The position numbers and the translations under genes were made by a program. From positions 16,591,975 through 16,655,974 of the forward strand of contig JAKTNV010000011.1 in assembly GCA_022747635.1 (NCBI GenBank): DNA of 64,000 nucleotides, read 5' to 3'. This DNA comes from Hetaerina americana (taxonomy: Eukaryota; Arthropoda; Insecta; Odonata; Calopterygidae). This document shows, in pieces, positions 57,140 to 64,000 of this stretch; the stretch's first letter is position 1; each line of letters begins with the position of its first letter. Under the pieces are notes generated by a model. That model saw only the letters and a list, made by a program, of their open reading frames with translations, searched no databases and was not told where the DNA came from.

Positions 57140-58020
57140 AGTAATAAGGTACCGTGCACTTGCAATCGACGCGTTCATGTGAGAAGGAAAAGATAACCCT
57201 TGATGAAATTGGTCTGTGTTAAATCTTGGGAAAAGCGTGGATATATATGGGATGCTTAGGCCAATATTCTTCCCAAAAATCGAATGATAGAGAATAAAAA
57301 ATTATCGGTACACATGATATTTTCCATTTCCGCAAGAAAAATACCAAACATTCCGCATTTATCGCGAAAAAATAAAAATTAAACTGCTTGAGGTTTTCCA
57401 TGTATTTTAAGTTATTACAATTAAATAATAAGTAATTTTAAAGTATGTTTCTATGATACATTATATTTTCGTGTTAATAAATGTTCACTCTATTTTTTCG
57501 TTCCCTGAAAAATTAATGTATTTTTGTATAAACAGCGTTTAGAAAAAAAATGAATGAAGGCGTATGGACATTCGATAATCTTTAGCTGGTGTTAGCAAGA
57601 ATAACTTTGTCCAGCAAGTGCAAATATCAACCTGTTAAAAATACGAAAATTTAACTGAGTTACAATTTTTAGCACTGGATCTATTAAACTTACATGTATT
57701 AAAGTAAAAAAATTATATTTCCACAAAATATTTTATTAGGTTCGACTGGTTTCAATGCATCGGCGTCATCGGCAAAACTAGAGGTACCTGATAAAAAATA
57801 TGGTGGAGGGATATGTTTTTTCTTCAGTGATATCGGATTTCCATAAAGTTAAGCTTGAAAACATGAAATATAATTACATGTAAAAGAGTGTTAGGTTTCC
57901 CTTCACACTATTCGGCATTCTTATGCGTATACCTCAGACTCATTGATGAAAATATTTTCACATCCATGGCAAATAAAACATATCCATAAGATTGTCGAAT
58001 CCATTAGTATATATATAAAT
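57140..58020. other. Unassigned AT-rich interval with one short dispersed motif
   Basis: GACTGGTTTCAATGCATCGG then CGTCATCGGC at 57745-57775 is related to the motif at 23.48 kb. Otherwise nothing recognised. Confidence 0.4.
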
Positions 58021-58279
58021 ATATATAAGAGTGCGCGAATCTGCGGGAGTCGGTCATGTGAAAGCGCACCTGCTCCTGACTGCCGTAAAATGGCCAGTTA
58101 ACTCTTTGATTACTGAAATTAGTCATTTTAAATCGCCACTAATTTTTAAATATGCCTGCGCGTTCTTGGGTGGAGGACTAAATTTACATACGTCCATTTA
58201 TATTTTCCGCATGTGTGTGTATAATATATATTTATATATAATACACATATACATATATGTATATACCATAAACACAGTA

Positions 58280-58540
58280 ATCAACCGGAAGGTCGGTTTG
58301 GTTGGTGATGGTAGAGTTCACCCAGTACTAAGCCCTATACGGTGTGTGAAAGTCACACATCAGGGTAGGTGGGCCAGTTCCTTTCCATGTGCCGGTTATA
58401 GCTTCTCAGGTAGATCTGGTACCCGAAAAATCACATAGCTTGGGTGGAGCCGCAGGTGCCTAGAGACTTGCCCGGGAATCGAACCCGGGATGCTCCGGTC
58501 AGTAGGCCAACGCTCTACCCCCTGGACTGCCGCGACCCAC
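58280..58540 (-). mobile_element. tRNA-derived SINE, minus strand, best copy
   Basis: Read on the minus strand: CGCGGCAGTCCAGGGGGTAG, AGCGTTGGCCTACTGACCGG, then CCCGGGTTCGATTCCCGGGC, containing a perfect Pol III B box (GGTTCGATTCC), then a body with TGATTTTTCGGGTACCAGAT. The T arm would pair (CCCGGG/CCCGGG). The acceptor stem is not closed, so it is a SINE head and not a tRNA gene. The same family as 17.7-17.86 kb. Confidence 0.75.
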
Positions 58541-58606
58541 TATGGTTCATAAATAATATAAATTCTCCAGGAGAGTCTTGATGGCTGGGGCATATGTATG
58601 TGTGTG

Positions 58607-58671
58607 TATATATATATACATATATATATATACATGTATATATATACATGTATATATATACATGTATATAT

Positions 58672-58746
<75 letters not shown>
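58607..58746. repeat. (TA)n array with regular TACATG variants
   Basis: It begins with four 16-base units of the form TATATATATACATGTA and continues as pure TA. Confidence 0.95.
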
Positions 58747-58749
<3 letters not shown>

Positions 58750-58919
58750 GTGTGGGTGTCGGCGTGTACTGTGAGGGAAGCTTGAGGAGCAGGCACAGAT
58801 GTATTAGTTGTAGCTTGACTATTCTGCATTTTGCAGCATGCTTTTTAAGTTTGCTAACGTGACAGGTGAGGGTTGGTATGCATTCGTAATTGATGGATCA
58901 TACTGAGGTGGCTTAGTGA

Positions 58920-59175
58920 TTGGTCAAGCACATATCTTTAGCTCCTTGGGCACTAAGTGAAAAGTGGATCGTGCTAGTGCTCTGGCAGAATTTTACCGAG
59001 ATATCCAATTCCCTGTTTGGGATGCCATGTGGAGGTAACTTCAAATGGAGTACGCCGTCAGTCGAATGGGATGTTAAATTTGGGAGACCCCCTTGGGGCC
59101 TCTTGATAATAAAACCCAAAGGCAAACGCAATCCCAGGGTTTCTCTCCAACCTTCTTCCCCTACTCCCTGATAAT
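58920..59175 (+). mobile_element. SINE-like repeat, related to 16.16-16.4 kb
   Basis: GTACGCCGTCAGTCGAATGG, GATGTTAAATTTGGGAGACC, CTTGGGGCCTCTTGA and CAGGGTTTCTCTCCAACCTT align with the intron copy in DERA. Non-coding. Confidence 0.65.
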
Positions 59176-59179
59176 ATTT

Positions 59180-59770
59180 TCCGAATCATTTCAAATTACT
59201 TCCCTTTTCCAATTGGGGGCAAATTACTTCAGGTATCAGTGATGGCGTGAGGTGAAGAAATCGCTGCTGGGCGGGTGATATGTTGGAAACCGCAAAATCT
59301 CCACACGCCGCCGAACTCAATCGAAAGTCGCTTAATAGCATCGGGCGAGAGTTAACGCAATGAGTGAATGCGAAAGCGAATTCCCCTAGGAGGTCAAAAT
59401 AGTGAAATTTCATTGTTTCAGTTTACAGCTCGCTGTCCGTCGGCGATGGTGCTTTTCACTTCGCGGTTTCCCGGGAGCGATGCGATTTCGTTCCCGTCCA
59501 GTGGCACTGATGGAAATTTGATTTACTGTCTCGGAAAGAGGGAGGGGGAATCACGTCTGCGGCACCTTTAGAAATCCCTGATCCGTGGAGGCGCATCTGA
59601 CGTCTCCCGCCGGGGGCTAAGGCCGGGGGCGACCGCGGAATTTTCGGAATTAAGAGGGCAATCGGAAGGAAGAGAGCAGGGTGGGTGATCGCTAAGTCAT
59701 CGGTTGCTCCTTTGGCATGTCTTGGTGTCTTTGTCATTCCATTCGAAGAATGTGTAAGACACCTAGAGGA
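59180..59770. other. Unassigned, moderately GC-rich interval
   Basis: Contains CGCCGGGGGCTAAGGCCGGG and several CG-rich patches, but no supported gene. Confidence 0.3.
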
Positions 59771-59779
59771 GCGTGTTTA

Positions 59780-60085
59780 ATGCCCTAAGTGTAATGTACG
59801 CAGCAAATAGAAAATGCTGGGAAATCGAGGTTGAGGAAAAATAAGAATAGACATTTTGTATGGAATTGATGAAGGCATACAGAAAGTATAAAATGTTAAG
59901 CTTTATAAATCATGTAGAGTTAAATAATTAATTATGCTAATGTACTATGTGGAATGGTGTTTAAGAATACATATTTTTAGTCATGTTTGCCAGGGCTTAG
60001 GAGAGTATTAGTGCAGAGTATCAGGGTCCAGTGAAAACCTACCCTAACCCGATTGACTAGGTACTGTTGATCAGTACTTTCTACC
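59780..60085 (+). mobile_element. RTE-like LINE 3' tail, decayed
   Basis: The end CAGGGTCCAGTGAAAACCTA then CCTAACCCGATTGACTAGGT matches the family terminal block; upstream blocks are barely recognisable. Confidence 0.45.
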
Positions 60086-60369
60086 TACATTATATATTTC
60101 AGTATATTCATAATCGTAACTTTCTAGCTACCTGCATGCAGTAGTATAAAAAAAGGAGACTGTATTAGAAGAGCCGAAGGATTATGCCAAGTATGAAATT
60201 AATCAAGCAGGTAAAAATGTATATTCATGTAGGAGGGTGAAAAAATGAAAAGGTTGGTTTAGAACGAAAAAGAGTTGCGAGAGGCAGCAAATCTACCTTC
60301 GGAGTTATAACTTCTAATGATGGTGATCTACAGGTGGTGCCAGTAAGATGAGGCATTCGAGATATTCAT

Positions 60370-60930
60370 ATATAATAGAAGTTAATTTGGCAAAGAACCT
60401 TTCAAAAGGAGGAGGAAATTGATGACACGGGCGTTGAGTAAGGATATTAAAACACGGCTCGTCAAAATTTTTATTTGGAGCGTGGTTTAGTGCGGCGCGG
60501 AAACATGGCCATTGAATAAGATCATAGGCGTAGATTAGAGTATTTTTCAGTGTAGGCGAGAAAAAGAGAAGGGTGGAAAAGGTATATTGAACAGAAAGGA
60601 AAACAAACGAGGAAGTTCTAGGTCTGGTGGGATAGGAGAGGGGATTGTTGGGATAAATCCAAAGCGGGCAACAGGAGAAAGGTGGATGCAGAGCATTTTG
60701 ATTGGCGATGGAATGTTGAAGACTATGGTAGAGATGAGAACGTTAGTCAGGGGAGGAAGGGTTAGGAATAGTATAGATGTGTTGGACGGAATAAAGGGTG
60801 GAAGGAAGCATGCAGAATTGAAGATGGACTTAATGACGTATAGTGTTGGATGTCAGGTTGTTTTTGTAAGGAGAGAGTAAATGTATCATTGTATAGGCTG
60901 AGCCCATCCAAAACCTACCTATTTCCCCAA
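60370..60930 (+). mobile_element. RTE-like LINE 3' fragment, well preserved
   Basis: AGGAGGAGGAAATTGATGAC, ACGGCTCGTCAAAATTTTTA (RLVKIFIW), AAACAAACGAGGAAGTTCTA, GGTGGATGCAGAGCATTTTG, ATGTGTTGGACGGAATAAAG and the tail CCATCCAAAACCTACC. The 97-codon frame 60587-60880 reads ERWMQSILIGDGMLKTMVEM and ends RRE. It helps define the family consensus. Confidence 0.85.
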
Positions 60931-61129
60931 ATTCCTCATCACTGACCACAAAAAAGGACACTCACAATTAAAAAAAAATATTTCTGTTTTTTTTCTTAGC
61001 GAAATAAACTACTGTCTTCGTACTTCCGTTGAAAAAGGTGGTTGTGCAGCATAAATATTAAAAAAACAACTGTGAGTGCCCTTTCTTATGCTTTTTTAGT
61101 GTTTTATGCATTGCCATGCCTGTGACTAA

Positions 61130-61390
61130 CCTTATAATCATTATAAGTGGCATTCTATCGTGTAAGGTAGGGATGGGATGGTCCCAGACTATACAAAGAC
61201 ATATTTCTTTGCCTGTCCAAACCAAGCACAACATGATATCCGTCACTACAATAAGCCCCTCTTCAGTTCCGCATACTTGCACTTCCTCCCTTCATTCCGT
61301 CCGGCATGCCTGTCCTATTCCTACCCCTTCATTGCTTTCCAAACATTCTCCCCTTTAAAAAAGTCTTCAACATCCCAATATCTCCGTGAA
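61130..61390 (-). mobile_element. RTE-like LINE 3' fragment, reverse orientation
   Basis: The plus strand reads ATTATAAGTGGCATTCTATC, ACAACATGATATCCGTCACT, CATTCCGTCCGGCATGCCTG and CCTACCCCTTCATTGC, the complement of the 60.7-60.9 kb copy. It sits tail to tail with that fragment. Confidence 0.75.
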
Positions 61391-61429
61391 TTAAAAATTA
61401 GAAAAAAAGAGAAACGCAGTTGCGATCAT

Positions 61430-61830
61430 GGGGAATTAAGAGTAAATTCGATTCGGGGGGAGGGACGGATTCGGCGAAACGGACGTGGGCGGATGAGTGA
61501 CGGAGTACGGCGGAACCCCGCCCCATTCAATTGATTCGATCATTCGGCGTGGATCCCGGATCTTCGGCGGCGCGGAAAGCAATCACTCCCGCTGGGAATG
61601 GGGCGAGGAGGTGTTTCCACCTTTCGGGCCACGGGAAAGGGGACAGGGGCAGCCTTCCTGTCTGAAAAAATCTGGAAATTAAAAAAATAGGAGCGCTGTA
61701 AAAGAATTTTCTCTGCGTCGAAGGGAAAAATCGGGCCACTTCGGGAAAGAATCGGGACATAAGCCAATAAGGATTCGGAAAGGGGGATTGTCCCGGTAAG
61801 ATCGGGGAAGGTGGTAATTTTGGAGTCGTG
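61430..61830. promoter_or_regulatory. GC-rich island, weak promoter candidate
   Basis: CG-rich stretch (GGACGTGGGCGG, TCTTCGGCGGCGCGG). Reading frames here are short and without domains. It lies between two LINE fragments, so it may be part of an unrecognised repeat. Confidence 0.2.
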
Positions 61831-62049
61831 TGAGTTGAGGGAGTGATAATCCTCGTTACCCGTGAGGATGACCCGCCAGAGAATTTTTCATTTCACGTAG
61901 TCACTCCGTTCTGAAAACCCATGTCCAAATTTACGCATTATACATGCATACTTCGCTAGCTATAACCTAAGTCCCAGCAGCGGGGGTGGCTAGGTCTCCG
62001 CGGTAGTCATCTCACGAAATCCTTGCAAAGAAAACGCGACATAAGCAGC

Positions 62050-62640
62050 ACAAATGACGCAGAAAACGACCGAAATAGCTAGAATATGAACTTGGAATAT
62101 TAGGACAATGTTGTATTGGACAGGAAAATTATTAAATATAAGGCTAAGGTGTGGAGAGAATCTGCATGTATTATAGGGCAGTGCCAGGTGAGATGGAATG
62201 ATAGCAGGGATTACTGGAGCGATAGTTATATAGTAATATATAGCAGAGGGGACGGGAGCCAGCGAGGGGTAGCTATAGAATTAAACGAAAAGATAGGAAG
62301 AAATGTAGTAAACAGAGATCTAGCAACTGATAGAATATTTTAAGTAGCAGAGAAAGCTGAACAAACGAAATTGATCATTATTCAGGTCTACGTGCCATCT
62401 AGTAACCATAGATTGGTAGGGTACACCATCAGTTAAAGTGTGCAACTCTTGTATATTCGTGGGTGTACCTGAAGGGAAACATTTGATAGTTATAGGGGAT
62501 TGGAATGCGGCGGAAGGCGAAGGAAGAGATGGGTATGTGGCGGGGGATTACGGTTTAGGTACTAGGAAAGAAAGTGGGGAGAAAGCAATTGAATTCTACG
62601 GAAGGCAGGGGTTAATCAGCAGTTAAGCAGCAAATATAGA
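62050..62640 (+). mobile_element. RTE-like LINE endonuclease (APE-type) domain relic
   Basis: Translation gives TWNIRTMLYWTGK at about 62090, GQCQVRWNDSRD, GDGSQRGVAIELNEKIGR, LATDRIF, LIIIQVYVPSS, then LIVIGDWNAAEGEGRDGY and YGLGTRKESGEKAIEFYGRQ. This is the exonuclease-endonuclease-phosphatase fold that starts ORF2 of RTE-like LINEs; GDWNA is a catalytic motif. Two stops and a frameshift break it. It is the only 5' portion of ORF2 in the window. Confidence 0.8.
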
Positions 62641-62644
62641 ATAG

Positions 62645-62740
62645 TGCGTCGAACTCCCATTTCGAATCTTGAACAACTGGTTCAAATCCCCGTTGATGTC
62701 CTCGGTTAAACCCTTTGAAAGATAAACGGTGGGATTTTTC
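62645..62740 (+). mobile_element. Possible tRNA-SINE fragment
   Basis: ACTGGTTCAAATCCCCGTTG contains a B-box-like GGTTCAAATCC. It follows directly after the LINE endonuclease relic. No A box found. Weak. Confidence 0.3.
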
Positions 62741-62744
62741 TGAA

Positions 62745-64000
62745 TGTATGAACATGGCAGAAGTTACGAAGAAATTAATGCATAGCAAATAATGAGGAAG
62801 TTCTCGCGATACTTAGAATTAAATAGTCGTTAAGGACCGTCGGAAACGTATTTTGAATTTAGAGACCATGGTGGGAAACCGAATAATGACACATGGAAGT
62901 GAACTGACCTCCTCCTACTCCGAATGTGTGAGTTTCACAAGCTTTAGATTTTATTTAGGAGGGGTGTAAGTTCACATATAAAAAACAACCCCCGTACCCG
63001 CTATGGTAGTGGTCATCACTTTTGAGTATGAACTGAGAGATGATAAGGAATGCCTGTTGTAGAAGTGTTTTTTACATTTTTGATTTAAAAAATTCATGAT
63101 CTCCTTAATGAATTCAAGAAAGCGGCGAGAATCGGATCGTCCGTGTAAATTTTAGTTGCCACAACAGATGGGTTTCGTCGTTTTATTTTCAATAAATTGT
63201 GATGGCATATCAGTCAATTTTGGCTATAGGTTAGAGAACAGTTGTGTCATAGTCAGGGACTAAAAACCACGTTAACACCAATCATTGCCGATATTCTTTA
63301 CGTATGCCACAAACACACGGCACCTAGTTCGATGTTTCACGCCTCCATTAATTAAAACGAACGCGGAACTTATTTGGAATCGATATAAGTATTTTGTTGG
63401 CACAAAATACAGGGGCTATTTAACAGAATAGGTAGTAAAAGACTGCAACCAAAATGCGCAAGAAAATAAAGGAAAGCTTCTAATTGACAATCCCAACCGT
63501 GAAAACTCAAGATCGTGCATTTCATGAGTTGATCCTTCAAAAAACGTCCATCGCATGAAAATGCGGCTAAAAAAACAGGTTTTATATATTATTTAAAGCA
63601 TATTATTACAAAGTCCTTGCATAGGGCTTCTTTTGTGTCGGCTTCAAATTAAAATGTAAAGTCATGTATTCCAATATAAAATATACAAAATATTCATTCA
63701 TTTTTTCTCAAAATAACTCTCAATCAGGAGAAAGAGACGTTAAATCCATGCGTGCCCCGGTACCGGCCGGTGTCGTGGTAACTTTCTCCGGTCAGACACC
63801 TGACTTACAAGAAGTAGGCGGCACTATTGAGGTACCGTTTTTAAGGTATCGCTACCTAGCATAGGTTAAAGGGGGATTAAGCGAGAGCAGGAACCCTCCA
63901 ACATATCATGCTATTTTTCTGTATGCTATTTTTTTTGTATTTGCTTCCGCAATAAAAAAAAGGAAAGGTGTGATTGAGGAAACTCCTTCACCACCTTTCC
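62745..64000. other. Unassigned right end of the window
   Basis: No gene recognised. The frame at 63664-63864 has no domain. A GC-richer patch at 63755-63840 (GTGCCCCGGTACCGGCCGGTG) and CAATAAAAAAAAGG at 63951-63964 could be the end of a retroposed element. Confidence 0.3.

Noticed and set aside
58440..58540. tRNA gene on the minus strand
   Set aside because: Good T arm and B box, but no 7-bp acceptor stem, and the SINE body follows.

Overview
The window is nuclear DNA from an arthropod, most likely an insect. It carries two intron-split metazoan housekeeping genes and a split gene for a Rebers-Riddiford (RR) cuticular protein. These sit in AT-rich, transposon-dense DNA with long (TA)n arrays. 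Nothing points to bacterial, organellar or viral sequence. I cannot name the species.

Layout. 0.9-6.5 kb (+): an AFG1L-like mitochondrial AAA+ ATPase gene, seven exons, 484 residues, apparently complete. Intron 5 holds a core-deleted mariner and intron 6 a large foldback. 8.9-10.98 kb: relic of a Penelope-like element (PLE) with a GIY-YIG domain and a hammerhead-like tail, then a (TA)n/foldback/tRNA-SINE block, then a LINE 3' fragment. 14.3-22 kb (+): deoxyribose-phosphate aldolase (DERA), six exons, 328 residues, apparently complete; intron 2 is packed with LINE and SINE relics. 22-27.9 kb: no recognisable gene. 27.9-33.7 kb (-): four exons of an RR cuticular protein; the extreme 5' end is probably missing, and a second, unrelated PLE relic lies in its first visible intron. 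34-64 kb: no confident host gene. This part is a graveyard of one RTE-like LINE family (RT, endonuclease and many 3' fragments in both orientations), a hAT-like MITE nested in a LINE RT domain, a full-length open mariner inside a (TA)n array, a third mariner lineage that is core-deleted, tRNA-derived SINEs, and several GC-rich islands that may be promoters or first exons of genes outside the window.

The three host genes are functionally unrelated (mitochondrial quality control, deoxyribonucleoside catabolism, cuticle). No operon-like logic applies. The coherent story is transposon biology: mariners in TA arrays, two mariner lineages that independently kept both termini and lost the catalytic core, inverted duplications at element ends, and hammerhead-like tails. 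Exon boundaries were read by eye from GT/AG sites, reading phase and family conservation.
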